From assembly GCA_025963465.1 (NCBI GenBank), contig JAOQAP010000015.1, positions 1 through 56,123 of the forward strand: DNA of 56,123 bases, written 5' to 3'. This DNA is from Flavipsychrobacter sp. GTDB lineage: Bacteria > Bacteroidota > Bacteroidia > Chitinophagales > Chitinophagaceae. Position 1 is the first letter of the stretch. Each line of letters begins with the position of its first letter. Positions 24,766 to 35,000 of the stretch are shown here, piece after piece. The notes under the pieces are model-generated. The model was not told where the DNA came from. It did no database searches and saw nothing but the letters and a program-made list of their open reading frames with translations. A program made the position numbers and the translations under genes.

Positions 24766-25029
24766 TTAATTCTGCGAATTCTGATTCACGTGACCTGTGA
24801 AGTACCTGGGTTTTACGATCATTACGGGAATTCCTATCCATGTCTTAAAACGGTAGTAGATATCCTTGTCTGTGTCGTGATACCATTTGGCCAGGTTTTT
24901 GGGTTGGGGCACGTAGACGAACCGTATCTGTCCCCAGAATGTCTGCTGGATGATCACATAGTCTGCGGCATGTACATTTACTGAAACTCCTATGGCCAGG
25001 AGCAGGAGTGTGGTCTTTAAGTAGCGCAT
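24766..25029 (-). CDS. Small secreted protein, family member B
   Basis: An 87-residue secreted protein. I set the start at ATG 25029 (MRYLKTTLLLLAIGVSVNVHA-AD), which gives a normal signal peptide; a longer frame adds 18 residues that do not fit. The mature part reads YVIIQQTFWGQIRFVYVPQPKNLAKWYHD, then YYRFKTWIGIPVMIVKPRYF. It is the paralog of the protein at 22061-22309; the extra C-terminal tail (TGHVNQNSQN) is unique. Unknown family. No operon partner is visible. Confidence 0.75.
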   Translation of the reverse strand: MRYLKTTLLLLAIGVSVNVHAADYVIIQQTFWGQIRFVYVPQPKNLAKWYHDTDKDIYYRFKTWIGIPVMIVKPRYFTGHVNQNSQN

Positions 25030-25268
25030 AGTTGTATGTTTGAAAGAGTAGAACGTGTTTAGTATCAGATTATTACGCAGCAATGCAGCTTAATGACTTC
25101 TTTAACAAATATACTGAATGTCATGTTTGGTTCATTGTGCCTGTTTCAGGTGTCGGAAGTAGTAAAAAGTAAGCGGGCAATAATTAGCATTACCGGGTAA
25201 TAAATTTTATCTTGTATTACCACTATCTTATCATACGCTGGCATCACTTTTATCAAAATAACTACACC

Positions 25269-25691
25269 ATGAACAGGAACGGACCAGTAGTAATTATAGA
25301 AGATGACAAGGATGATCGTGAACTATTTCTTCATGCTTACAAAGGGCTGGGATTTGAGAACGAGGTCGTCTTTTTTAAAGACGGAGAGCAGGCACTCGAA
25401 TACCTGAGTAATACAGAAGCGTTGCCTTTCATTATCCTGTCGGATATCAATATGCCAAAACTCAACGGCTTTGATCTGAGAGAGGCGATACATAAAGACA
25501 TTAACCTGCAGATCAAGTGTACGCCGTTCTTATTCTTCACTACGGCATCCAGCCACCAGGAGGTAATAGATGCTTACAGCCTTTCAGTGCAGGGATTTTT
25601 CATTAAACCTTATACCTTGCAGGAGCTGAAAGACACGATACGCGTAATAATGGAGTACTGGCAAAAATGCTCTGCTCCGAATAACTTTTAA
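25269..25691 (+). CDS. Single-domain response regulator
   Basis: A 140-residue receiver-only protein (CheY-like, of the Bacteroidota type often paired with hybrid or bacteriophytochrome-like kinases). The start is ATG 25269 (MNRNGPVVIIEDD). The acidic pocket is E11-D-D13 and the phospho-acceptor Asp59 lies in FIILSDINMPKLNG. FLFFTTASS supplies the Thr/Ser, and Lys is in FFIKPYTLQEL. No output domain follows, so it must act through protein contacts. The kinase gene at 25700-27061 converges on it with 8 bases between the stops, so the pairing is suggested but they are not co-transcribed. Confidence 0.93.
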   Translation: MNRNGPVVIIEDDKDDRELFLHAYKGLGFENEVVFFKDGEQALEYLSNTEALPFIILSDINMPKLNGFDLREAIHKDINLQIKCTPFLFFTTASSHQEVIDAYSLSVQGFFIKPYTLQELKDTIRVIMEYWQKCSAPNNF

Positions 25692-25699
25692 GCAGGGTA

Positions 25700-27061
25700 T
25701 TAGTTCAGTAGATAGTTATCCCACACATCTTTAGCGTCAGGCTCAAAGCGTGGCAGGGTAAGCGTCATGGTAGTTCCTCTTCCTTCAGAACTGGTAGCTG
25801 TAATATTGCCATGGTGCTGTGTCATGATGAGCTTGCAGATGCTGAGCCCCAGTCCATAAGACTTTTGCCCGTGCAGCCCTTTTCTGCTGGCTTTTGAAAA
25901 GCGGGTGAACAGTTGCGGCAACATTTCCTGCGGTATGCCTATACCATTGTCACGAACGCTGAGGTATACAGTATCTCCCTCGCTGAAGAGGTCTATATTT
26001 ATAATACCATTGTCAGTAGTGAACTTTATAGCATTGCTTATCAGGTTGTCCAGTACACGCATCATCTTGGGTGGGTTTATGCTGGCAAACAGCAACTCCT
26101 TTGGTGCGTGGTAAATGATATTGATGTCCGTGTCCTTAGATGCGGTAAGGCTATGTATGGCATCGCGCACAAAATCGTTGAGCAGGGTAGTAGCGAAGCC
26201 GGGCACTTTCTCATCTGCCCGCGCCACAGACAGCAGATCATCTATTATTACATCTGAGCGTTGGCAGGTAGTGAGTATGAGGTCATAAAACTCTTCGCGC
26301 TCTTCATCGGTTGTTGATGGCCTTTTAAGTATATCTATGAGCGTAACGATATTGTTGATAGGTGCATGCAGGTCGTGGGCCACTACAGTAAGTATCTCTG
26401 TCTGCATGGCATTCACTTTGTTCATGTCCTCGCTGTTGGCAGCCAGTTTTTTCACCTGCTTGAAGTGGTTGTAGTTTATAGAGAACGTAATGCGTGATAT
26501 ACACAGAAAAAATACAGCTACCAGGGTGCCGGTAATATAGTTGGCGAACAGCTTGCAGGGGTCTGTCTGGAAATAGCGAAGGCCGCCATCGAACAGCAGG
26601 ATGATGGTAAGGGTGATAATGATCGCATAAGACGCTTCAAATATCCATAGAGCAGCCACGGTAAGTATGCCCAGCACAAATATGGACATGGTGTTGCTGG
26701 GGTTGTGCTGCATTACAAAGGTGATCCACAGGGATGCTATGACGATAATAAACGCATACACATAGCCGAGTAGTTTGGATATGCCAGCTTTTTTACCGGC
26801 AGGCATATACCTAACACCAAGGAATGCAAGGAAGCAGATGCCCGAAGCATATAATATAAACGTGATGGCCTGTGAATACTCGGCAGGGTAGTGCAGCACT
26901 TTTGCAGAATCCGTGCGCAAGTCCAGGATATAGAGGACAAGCGCTACCATACCAATTATAGCTGCCATTACTTTGGCTGTGCGGGCATTGTGATGTAACG
27001 CTACCGTGCGGAATTCCTCAATATGTGGTTCGTTTATTTTTTTAAAAAAATAGAATTCCAT
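25700..27061 (-). CDS. Membrane sensor histidine kinase
   Basis: A 453-residue kinase. An N-terminal block of about six membrane helices (residues about 31-48, 65-83, 97-117, 123-157, 172-196) has no extracytoplasmic domain. A short linker is followed by HisKA with VVAHDLHAPINN (phospho-His229) and HATPase_c motifs NLISNAIKFT (N box), VRDNGIGIP (G1) and SYGLGLSICK (G2), then GRGTTMTLTLP. It has no receiver domain, so it needs a separate regulator; the convergent receiver protein next door is the obvious candidate (inference). The signal is unknown. Confidence 0.93.
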   Translation of the reverse strand: MEFYFFKKINEPHIEEFRTVALHHNARTAKVMAAIIGMVALVLYILDLRTDSAKVLHYPAEYSQAITFILYASGICFLAFLGVRYMPAGKKAGISKLLGYVYAFIIVIASLWITFVMQHNPSNTMSIFVLGILTVAALWIFEASYAIIITLTIILLFDGGLRYFQTDPCKLFANYITGTLVAVFFLCISRITFSINYNHFKQVKKLAANSEDMNKVNAMQTEILTVVAHDLHAPINNIVTLIDILKRPSTTDEEREEFYDLILTTCQRSDVIIDDLLSVARADEKVPGFATTLLNDFVRDAIHSLTASKDTDINIIYHAPKELLFASINPPKMMRVLDNLISNAIKFTTDNGIINIDLFSEGDTVYLSVRDNGIGIPQEMLPQLFTRFSKASRKGLHGQKSYGLGLSICKLIMTQHHGNITATSSEGRGTTMTLTLPRFEPDAKDVWDNYLLN

Positions 27062-27414
27062 GTGTGTGGTTTAAAGTGTGCAATGAACAGTCAGTGCATA
27101 AATGAATAAAACAGGCTGCTATGGAATACTAGTAATTTGAAAAAACCGTGCCACCTAACGTACTGCCTTCAAACAAAAATCTGTTTTTCATTGACGATTA
27201 GTTACAATCGAATAACAAAATAATAAACAATTTTTTATCTAACATTTTAAAAAATAAAATGATGCTATTTTTTTCTTATTGTGATACTTTAACTACTATG
27301 AATCAGGTAGTTGGGCATTCACATAATATTGGCTATACGTGGCATGGTTCTTAGTAGTATTGGTAAAACAATTAAACCAATTGTATGATCAAACTTTTTA
27401 AAAAAGAACAAACC
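27062..27414. other. AT-rich intergenic region before the DUF4394-like gene
   Basis: About 350 bases lie between divergent genes. The middle (27175-27300) is very AT-rich and includes runs such as AAAAAATAAAATGATG. I see no gene, no repeat shared with the rest of the window, and no perfect TAnnTTTG box. It presumably holds promoters for both genes. Confidence 0.5.
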
Positions 27415-29502
27415 ATGAAAAAGACATTACTCTCAGCCGCTATTATTACCGCATCGCTTTTGGCGACGCAGGCAAAAGCGCAATCGATGGTGGGCATCAC
27501 GGATGCCAATTCAATTTTTACGATGGGAAGCATCAGCTCGCCTTCTTCTATCAGCGGCCCTTACAGTGTAAGCGGCGTAGTAGCAGGACAAGCATTGATA
27601 GCTATAGACAAGCGCCCTAATACAGGTGAACTATATGCACTGGGCTATAACGCTATAACACTTACTGCACAGCTGTACAAGATCACTAACGTGGGTACTA
27701 CGTATACTGCAACAGCAATAGGCAGCGGTACTTCCAGTATTAACCTGGGCGCCGGCAACAGCTCAGCATTTGATTTTATATCATCTACTAACAACCAGAT
27801 ACGTATAGCAGGCCGCAATGGCAATAACTATGTAATGGATGCCAATACAGGATCGGTGATCAGCACAGGTACTTCTTCTCTTGCTTTTGCACTGGGTGAT
27901 GTACATGTGAGCATGGGTGGTACACTTGCTGCCACTGCATATACAAATAGCTATTTTGGTGCAGACAATACACAGGAAGTTGGCTTTGATGCAACGAACA
28001 ATACCCTTATCACATTTGATGCAGGTAATTTCAGCAACAATTTTAATAACACGCAGTATGACATGCACTCTGTAGGTACTACAGGTACAGGTCTTACATT
28101 ATTGCTGTCAAATGCTATTGGTATGGATACCTGGTTTGATACCGTATCTCACAGCAATACCATATTCATGTCTGCTAATACGCTGACTACGGGTACTCAC
28201 CTGTACAAGTATGACCTGAGCTCTACATCAGGTCTTATGACAGATGTTGGTGTTATCGGTTCAGGTTCACTGAATGTGAATGACATAGCAATAGACAACA
28301 ACAACAATATACCTACGTCAACACCAGTAACAGGCCAACTGGTAACAGCGCTGTCGCTGAACCTGCGTAATCTGATCACTTTCGATTCCAAGAATCCCGG
28401 TATCATACGCACTTCAAAAGCACTTAGCGGAATGACTGCAGGACAGACAATGATCGCACTGGACTATGCTGCAAACGGTGCATTGTACGGTCTGGGATAT
28501 AACTCTACATCACAGATGTACCAGTTGTACACTATAGATACGCTTACCGGCGCTGTAACTGCGGTGAACACTACAGAAAGCGCATTGTCGCTGGGTACAG
28601 ATGACGGGTCTGGCAGCCATGTAAATGCAGGCTTCCGTTTTGTATCTACACTTAGCAACAAGATACGCGTAACAGGTAACAACGGCGCTACCAATGTACT
28701 GATAGATGCAACTACAGGTGGTGTATCAGCTACTGATGCAGCACTTACTTACATAACAGGTGATGCTAATTTTGGTGCAACTGCAAATCTTACTTCTATA
28801 GCTTATACAGGCTATAATGGTGATGGCACTACGCAAATGTTTGGTTATGATGCAAACACAGGTGCTATTGTTAAGTTCAATAGTTCTAACAGCACCTCAG
28901 GCTACGGTACCGGTGCAAGCGGATTTATCAACACTGATCTTGATATCAGCTCTGTACTTTCATTATTCAGCCATACCAGCGCTTATAACAACTCTGTTAT
29001 GGATATAGCTTATGACAACACTACTGGTTCAAACACAGGTTTCATACTGTCTAACTATAACGGATACGGTAACGACCTGCAGAACTTCTCTATCATGTAT
29101 GATATGACAGCTATGCTGAGTGGTTATGGTAAAGGTACTTCTGCTGCACCTACAAAGGTTGGTCGCATAGGATATGGTACTCCTGTTAAAGATGCGGCTA
29201 TGCGCAATTCAAATACCGCATATACTACCGGATTCGCTACAGTAGCAGGTGCTGCAAATGCACTGCTGGTATATCCTAACCCTGCGGTAGGTAATACACG
29301 TATCGCATTGCCTGCACCATCAATAGGTGAAGTGAATGCAACTATCATAGATATGAACGGTTCGGTATTGCGTGAGTATACTTATGCTCCGGGTACTATG
29401 ACACTTGATGTGGATATGAGCAAACTGCCTTCAGGCCTTTACAGTGTGCGTGTAGGTGGTGCATCAGCAACCCCATACAACCTGAAAGTAGTAAAACAAT
29501 AG
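27415..29502 (+). CDS. DUF4394-like repeat protein with T9SS sorting domain
   Basis: A 695-residue secreted protein. I prefer ATG 27415 (MKKTLLSAAIITASLLATQAKA-QS); an ATG ten codons upstream is possible. Two tandem DUF4394-like modules cover about 25-300 and 315-600. Each carries the same phrases: GQALIAIDKRPNTGELYALGYN and GQTMIALDYAANGALYGLGYN; SAFDFISSTNNQIRIAGRNGNN and AGFRFVSTLSNKIRVTGNNGAT. They are probably beta-propeller-like. The C-terminus (about 620-695: LLVYPNPAVGNTRIALP... LPSGLYSVRV...LKVVKQ) is a type A T9SS sorting domain, so the protein should be exported across the outer membrane and anchored or released. Monocistronic. Role unknown. Confidence 0.9.
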   Translation: MKKTLLSAAIITASLLATQAKAQSMVGITDANSIFTMGSISSPSSISGPYSVSGVVAGQALIAIDKRPNTGELYALGYNAITLTAQLYKITNVGTTYTATAIGSGTSSINLGAGNSSAFDFISSTNNQIRIAGRNGNNYVMDANTGSVISTGTSSLAFALGDVHVSMGGTLAATAYTNSYFGADNTQEVGFDATNNTLITFDAGNFSNNFNNTQYDMHSVGTTGTGLTLLLSNAIGMDTWFDTVSHSNTIFMSANTLTTGTHLYKYDLSSTSGLMTDVGVIGSGSLNVNDIAIDNNNNIPTSTPVTGQLVTALSLNLRNLITFDSKNPGIIRTSKALSGMTAGQTMIALDYAANGALYGLGYNSTSQMYQLYTIDTLTGAVTAVNTTESALSLGTDDGSGSHVNAGFRFVSTLSNKIRVTGNNGATNVLIDATTGGVSATDAALTYITGDANFGATANLTSIAYTGYNGDGTTQMFGYDANTGAIVKFNSSNSTSGYGTGASGFINTDLDISSVLSLFSHTSAYNNSVMDIAYDNTTGSNTGFILSNYNGYGNDLQNFSIMYDMTAMLSGYGKGTSAAPTKVGRIGYGTPVKDAAMRNSNTAYTTGFATVAGAANALLVYPNPAVGNTRIALPAPSIGEVNATIIDMNGSVLREYTYAPGTMTLDVDMSKLPSGLYSVRVGGASATPYNLKVVKQ

Positions 29503-29545
29503 TTTCCGACGCCTCTTCCCCGAAAGGGTAACAGAGTCAAATAAG

Positions 29546-29575
29546 AAAAGCCATCCCATAACCGGGATGGCTTTT
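29546..29575 (+). terminator. Terminator of the DUF4394-like gene
   Basis: A perfect 12-bp stem AAAAGCCATCCC / GGGATGGCTTTT with an ATAACC loop, 43 bases after the stop. Confidence 0.92.
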
Positions 29576-29601
29576 CCTGTTTTAATAATTACTTTTGGCG
29601 C

Positions 29602-30390
29602 ATGTTATCATTAGACTTGACCGGTAAGACCGCCCTGGTAGGCGGCAGCACACAGGGTATAGGCCTGGCATCAGCACAGGCAATGGCATCTATGGGTGCA
29701 AATTGTGTACTTATATCGCGTAATGAGGAAAAGCTGAAAGCGGCAGTGCAAACCCTACCTGCAGATAAGGGACAGCAGCACAGCTATCTTGTGGCGGACT
29801 ATGCCAACCCTGAACAGGTAGGTGCAGTAGTAGGTGATTTCGTGAAGACCAATACAGTACATATACTGGTAAATAACAGCGGCGGCCCGGCGGGCGGCCC
29901 TGTAATGAAGGCGCAGCCTGATGAATTTATCAATGCATTTCGCCAGCACCTGCTGTGCAACCATATTATTACCACACTGGTGGCTGATGGCATGAAGCAA
30001 GCGGGCTACGGAAGGGTCATTAATATAATATCTACTTCTGTAAAAATACCGCTGAAAGACCTGGGCGTATCTAATACTATACGTGGTGCGGTGGCATCAT
30101 GGGCAAAAACAATGGCCAATGAGCTGGGCCAGTTCGGGATAACAGTGAATAATGTGCTGCCGGGGGCTACGTCTACAGAGCGGCTGGATACTATTTTGAA
30201 CAATAAATCGGTTAAAACAGGTAAAAGCAGGGCGGAAGTGGAACATGAAATGATGGAAGAGGTGCCTGCGCGCCGTTTTGGCAAGCCGGAAGAGATAGCT
30301 TCGATGGTGGCATTCCTGGCCACACCGGCTGCTGCATACGTAAATGGCACATCTATACCCGTAGATGGCGGCAGAACCGGGAGTATATAA
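29602..30390 (+). CDS. SDR-family protein lacking the usual YxxxK
   Basis: A 262-residue Rossmann-fold short-chain dehydrogenase-like protein. The cofactor loop is GGSTQGIG (14-21), followed by LVNNSGGPAGGP (89-100) and the C-terminal signature FLATPAAAYVNGTSIPVDGG. Where SDR enzymes have S...YxxxK, the protein reads ISTSVKIPLKDLGVSNTIRGAVASWAK. N158 and G162 stand in place of Tyr and Lys, although flanking positions align well. A group of 3-oxoacyl-ACP-reductase-like SDRs with this change is known (cd05344-like), so this is a subfamily trait and not a fresh mutation. The reaction is unknown. A TACTTTTG box lies five bases before the ATG. Confidence 0.92.
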   Translation: MLSLDLTGKTALVGGSTQGIGLASAQAMASMGANCVLISRNEEKLKAAVQTLPADKGQQHSYLVADYANPEQVGAVVGDFVKTNTVHILVNNSGGPAGGPVMKAQPDEFINAFRQHLLCNHIITTLVADGMKQAGYGRVINIISTSVKIPLKDLGVSNTIRGAVASWAKTMANELGQFGITVNNVLPGATSTERLDTILNNKSVKTGKSRAEVEHEMMEEVPARRFGKPEEIASMVAFLATPAAAYVNGTSIPVDGGRTGSI

Positions 30391-30720
30391 TGGCTGGAGC
30401 TTGTAACTAAGAAAGAAAGCGATTCGCCAGAATAGGGTGCAAAGATGGCTTGTTGATAGCCCTTTATGTTTCTATAAATGGGAAATAGGTTTATCGAAAA
30501 GGGAATTAAAACAGTTAACGACAAATTAATGTTTTAAAAAGTATGTGGAATTCTGCGTGACAATAAAATGACATTAAAAATAAAATTATAACAAAAAAAG
30601 GGCTGAAACCCGCGCCAATACTGAGAAAATTTTTTTAAAAAATGTTATACATTTTCGGGATTGTGTCGTAGTTTTGCCCACGCTTTATATAAAGGAAAGT
30701 TAATTTTCAAATATATTCCT
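30391..30720. other. Promoter region of the respiratory operon
   Basis: This 330-base AT-rich leader lies upstream of actA. TAGTTTTG at 30669-30676 matches TAnnTTTG. An AAAGGAAAG purine run at about 30692-30700 is too far from the chosen GTG to be its ribosome site. No terminator is evident for the SDR gene and no other gene is seen. Confidence 0.5.
30669..30676 (+). promoter_or_regulatory. Candidate -7 box of the actA-coxA operon
   Basis: TAGTTTTG matches TAnnTTTG, 44 bases upstream of the proposed actA GTG. It lies inside an extended open frame, which argues that translation starts later. The -33 match is poor. Confidence 0.5.
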
Positions 30721-32007
30721 GTGCCAGAATCAATAACGCAACTGTATAGAATATGCTCCCGTAGCGCATTCGCCTTATTTATCTTCTTGCTTTTATGCAA
30801 TGTTCCTGCAATCGCAGCACCTGATGGGAAGGCCCTTTTCATGTCTAACTGTGCGTCGTGCCATAATCCTGTGAAGGATGCGACAGGGCCTGCGCTGCAG
30901 AATATAGACAAAACCTTTCCGAACAAGGAATGGGGTTATAACTGGATCCACAACTCGGCTAAAGTGATAGCGAGCGGTGATAAGACCGCTGTTGATATCT
31001 TCAACAAGTTCAATAAGACCGCGATGACCGCGTTCCCTCAGCTTACTAATGAGGAAATTGACGCTATACTTAAGTATGTAGATGAGTATAAAGCTCCTGT
31101 AGCTGCTACTCCTGCTGCTGGCGCGGCTACTGCCGGTGCAGAAGGCGCTGACAGCAATGGCTGGTTATATACTGTAATTACACTGTCTTTATTAGTACTG
31201 GTAGCTATCCTTTGGAGGGCAAATACTACGCTGCGCCGCGCTGCCAACGAAAAAGAAGGCATACCGAACGAAAAAGAAATGCCGCTTTATCGCAGCAAGC
31301 TGATGATAGCTATATTCGCTATACTGGTATTCATATTTGCAGGTTACTGGCTGGTAAACGGCGCTGTGAATGAAGGCCGCCAACAGAACTACAAACCATT
31401 ACAACCAATATTCTACTCTCACAAAGTACACGCAGGCATCAACCAGATCAACTGTCTTTACTGCCACGCAGGCGCTGAAAAGAGCCGCCAGGCGATGATC
31501 CCGTCTTCAAACGTATGTATGAACTGTCACAAGCAGATCAACTCCTACTCAGGAGAAGCTGAGCATCCGCTGGTAACTGCAGAAGGCAAAAAAGTAAATG
31601 GTACCGAGCAGATACAAATGCTGTACCGCTACGCAGGCTGGAACCCAGAGAAAAAAGATTACAACCGCGACGTGAACGGAAACATACTGGCTACACCTAT
31701 CAAATGGGTAAAGATCCACAACCTTCCTGACCACGTATACTTCAACCACTCACAGCACGTGAAAGTAGGTAAAGTACAGTGCCAGAGCTGCCACGGACAG
31801 ATACAGGAAATGGACGAGGTTTACCAGTTCGCTGCATTATCTATGGGCTGGTGTATCAACTGTCACCGCCAGACGGAAGTACAGTTTACCAACAACAACT
31901 ACTACAGCATTTTTGAGAAATACCATGCTGAGATCAAATCCGGTAAACGTGCCGGTGTGACCGAAGCTGAAATGGGTGGTACTGAGTGCCAGAAATGTCA
32001 CTATTAA
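30721..32007 (+). CDS. actA: Alternative complex III subunit ActA (hexahaem cytochrome c)
   Basis: Cytochrome c subunit of the quinol:cytochrome c/oxidase oxidoreductase. The frame is open further upstream, but it covers a promoter-like site. I therefore place the start at GTG 30721 (MPESITQLYRICSRSAFALFIFLLLCNVPAIAA), which gives a signal peptide. An N-terminal monohaem domain has CASCH (about residue 44, GKALFMSNCASCHNP). Then come two membrane helices (about 143-162 and 197-215). A C-terminal pentahaem domain has CLYCH, CMNCH, CQSCH, CINCH and CQKCH, the last at the very C-terminus. The haems pass quinol electrons from ActB/C toward the terminal oxidase. The monohaem domain in front of the pentahaem part is extra relative to the minimal ActA. 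First gene of the eight-gene operon. The start codon is the least certain point. Confidence 0.93.
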   Translation: MPESITQLYRICSRSAFALFIFLLLCNVPAIAAPDGKALFMSNCASCHNPVKDATGPALQNIDKTFPNKEWGYNWIHNSAKVIASGDKTAVDIFNKFNKTAMTAFPQLTNEEIDAILKYVDEYKAPVAATPAAGAATAGAEGADSNGWLYTVITLSLLVLVAILWRANTTLRRAANEKEGIPNEKEMPLYRSKLMIAIFAILVFIFAGYWLVNGAVNEGRQQNYKPLQPIFYSHKVHAGINQINCLYCHAGAEKSRQAMIPSSNVCMNCHKQINSYSGEAEHPLVTAEGKKVNGTEQIQMLYRYAGWNPEKKDYNRDVNGNILATPIKWVKIHNLPDHVYFNHSQHVKVGKVQCQSCHGQIQEMDEVYQFAALSMGWCINCHRQTEVQFTNNNYYSIFEKYHAEIKSGKRAGVTEAEMGGTECQKCHY

Positions 32008-32097
32008 GAATGCGAAATGGCTCAATGGCTGGATAGCTTAATTGGGTGGCGATTAACAAGAGTTTTTTGTATTTGAATTTAGAATTGAATTTGCTTT

Positions 32098-35000
32098 ATG
32101 AGCCAAAAACAATATTGGACGGACCTGCAAGACCTTAAGAACATCAATGAGAACCATCTTCCGGTGGCTACTGATGAGTTCAAAGAAGAGTTACCGTTCG
32201 ACTTAAGCGATAGCTTATTCAGCGCCACAACGCCCCGCCGCGACTTCCTGAAGTTCTTAGGCTTCAGCACGGTAGCTGCCACATTGGTAGCAAGCTGCGA
32301 AATGCCTGTGCGCAAGGCTATCCCTTATGCTATCAAGCCTGAAGATATCACTCCGGGTGTTCCTAACTATTACGCATCTACTTTTGCTGACGGCGGCGAT
32401 TATTGTGCTATCGTTATCAAAACAAGGGATGGCCGTCCTATTAAAATAGAAGGCAATGACATGTCATCTATCACACAGGGTGGTACATCTGCAAGGGTAC
32501 AGGCTTCTGTATTGAACCTGTATGATAAAGCGCGTATCCGCCATCCGTTCGCTGATGGCAAGGAAGCGACTTTTGAAGCTATTGACCGTATGGTAAAAGA
32601 AGGTATCGCTAACAAAAGCGGTTACCTGATCACCGGTTCTTTGCTCAGCCCTACTACAAAAGACATCATTGCACAGTTCACAGCAAAATATCCAAATGTA
32701 AAGCACATTGTTTTTGACAGCATCTCTTACTCAGGTATGCTTCAGGCCAATGAGTTGAGCTATGGCAAACGTACACTGCCTACTTATCATTTTGATAAGG
32801 CGCAGACAATTGTAAGCATAGGCGCAGACTTCCTCGGCACATGGCTTTCTCCTGTAGAATTCGCTAAAGGATATGCGAAAGGCCGCAGGATAAGCGCGAA
32901 AGAATTAAAAATATCAAAGCACTACCAGGTAGAGCCTTTGCAGACGATCACAGGTGCAGCAGCGGACCACCGCGGTACCTGCAAGCCAAGTGAAAAGAGC
33001 AAAGTAGCTGTAGCATTGTACAATGCAATAGTGAACGGCACAGCGCCAAACCTGAGCACACCACACTTAAATACACTGATCACCAGTGCTGCTGCTGACC
33101 TGAAAAAAGGCAATGGTATGGTGGTTTGCGGCTGCAACGACGTAGAGATACAGGTAGTTGTAAATGCGATCAACGATAAAATAGGCGCTAACGGTACCAC
33201 TATCAACTGGGCTACTACCAGCAATTACAGGCAGGGTATAGACAAGGACATGGTAGATGCAGTAGCTGCTATGGAAGCAGGCTCTGTAGGATCAGTATTC
33301 CTGCATGGCGTTAACCCTGCTTACGATTACTTCGACAGCAAAAAATTCACTGACGCACTCGCTAAAGTACCTGTAAGCGTATCATTCGCTGAACGTTTGG
33401 ACGAGACCGCGCAGAAATGTAAATACATCATACCAGACCATAACTTCCTGGAAGCATGGGGTGATGCTGAGCCGAAAACCAATTATTTCAGCCTGCAGCA
33501 GCCGGGTATTTCGCCACTGTTCAAAACACGTGCGATACAGGATACATTGTTGACATGGGCCGGCGCCACACAATCTTATGCAGACTTCTGGAAAGAATAC
33601 TGGATGAAGAAGCTGGGTAGCCAGGACGCATTCGACAAAGCATTGCAGAACGGCGTAATAGAGCCTGCGGGCGCTATGCCTAACGGCGGCGGCGCTTTCA
33701 CAGGCAATGTAGCTGACGCAATCGGTAAAATAGACGCAAGAAAAGCAAATACTGCAGTAGAGCTTGTAGTATATCAAAAAGTGGGCATAGGCTACGGCGG
33801 TGCATGGAGTAATAATCCATGGTTGCTGGAACTGCCTGATCCGATAACAAGAACTACATGGGACAACTACCTGTGCGTTTCTCCTAAGCGTGCAAAAGCG
33901 CTTAATGCCGAGTTGACAGGATTCAGTGAAGTAGATGCCGCTAAGCGTGTAGTAACTGTGAAAGCAGCAAATGGTTACACAGTGAACCTGCCTATAATAG
34001 TAGTACCGGGTATGCATAACGACGTAGTTGCAGTTGCAACGGGCTTTGGCCGTGACGCTAAGGTAGGTCGTGCTGCAGCCAGTGATGCAACGAAAGGCGG
34101 TAAGAATGCTTATCCATTCGTAACATTCAACGGTAACACTTTCGAGTCTCACAGCGATGTAACTATTACAGGTACTGCTGAAACTTATGAAGTAGCACTT
34201 ACGCAGACGCACAGCAGCTATGAGGCGCGCCCTGTAATGCATGAGTTTACGCTGGAAGAATTTACCAAAGATCCTGAAGTATTGCTGAAGGAGCGTGGCG
34301 TTGAAATAGCTGAGTTCGCTGCTGTGCCATGGATAGAAGAAGGTAAAGAAGGCAAAGAGCCAATAATAGATAAAGAAACTGAAGAAGGCTACCGTGCAAA
34401 TGGTACCTTATATACCAACTACCAGTACGAAGGTGTGAAATGGGGTATGTCCATTGACCTGAACAGCTGTACCGGTTGCGGTGCATGTATCGTAGGTTGT
34501 ATGGCAGAGAACAACATCTCTGTAGTAGGTAAAGACCACGTACTGAAAAATCATGAGATGCACTGGTTGCGTATCGACCGTTATTTCAGCGGTATGACCG
34601 ACAACCCGGATACTATCCAGACCGTGTTCCAGCCTATGCTGTGCCAGCACTGTGATAACGCACCTTGCGAAAACGTTTGTCCTGTATCAGCAACCAACCA
34701 TAGCTCTGAAGGTCTTAACCAGATGGCTTACAACCGTTGCATAGGTACTAAATACTGCGCTAACAACTGCCCATACAAAGTACGTCACTTCAACTGGATG
34801 GACTGGAACGGTGCGGATGCATTTGCAGACAACCTTTATGAAGATGGCCGTCGTGATGATCTGAATGATGACCTGACGCGTATGGTACTGAACCCTGATG
34901 TTACGGTACGTAGCCGTGGTGTTATGGAGAAATGTACTTTCTGCGTGCAGCGCCTGCAGGATGCCAAGCTGACTGCAAAGAAAGCGGGCCGCCCGGTAAA

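Noticed and set aside
30661-30720. Upstream extension of ActA from TTG at 30661
   Set aside because: It overlaps a TAGTTTTG promoter core and lacks a signal-like start; GTG 30721 gives a proper signal peptide.
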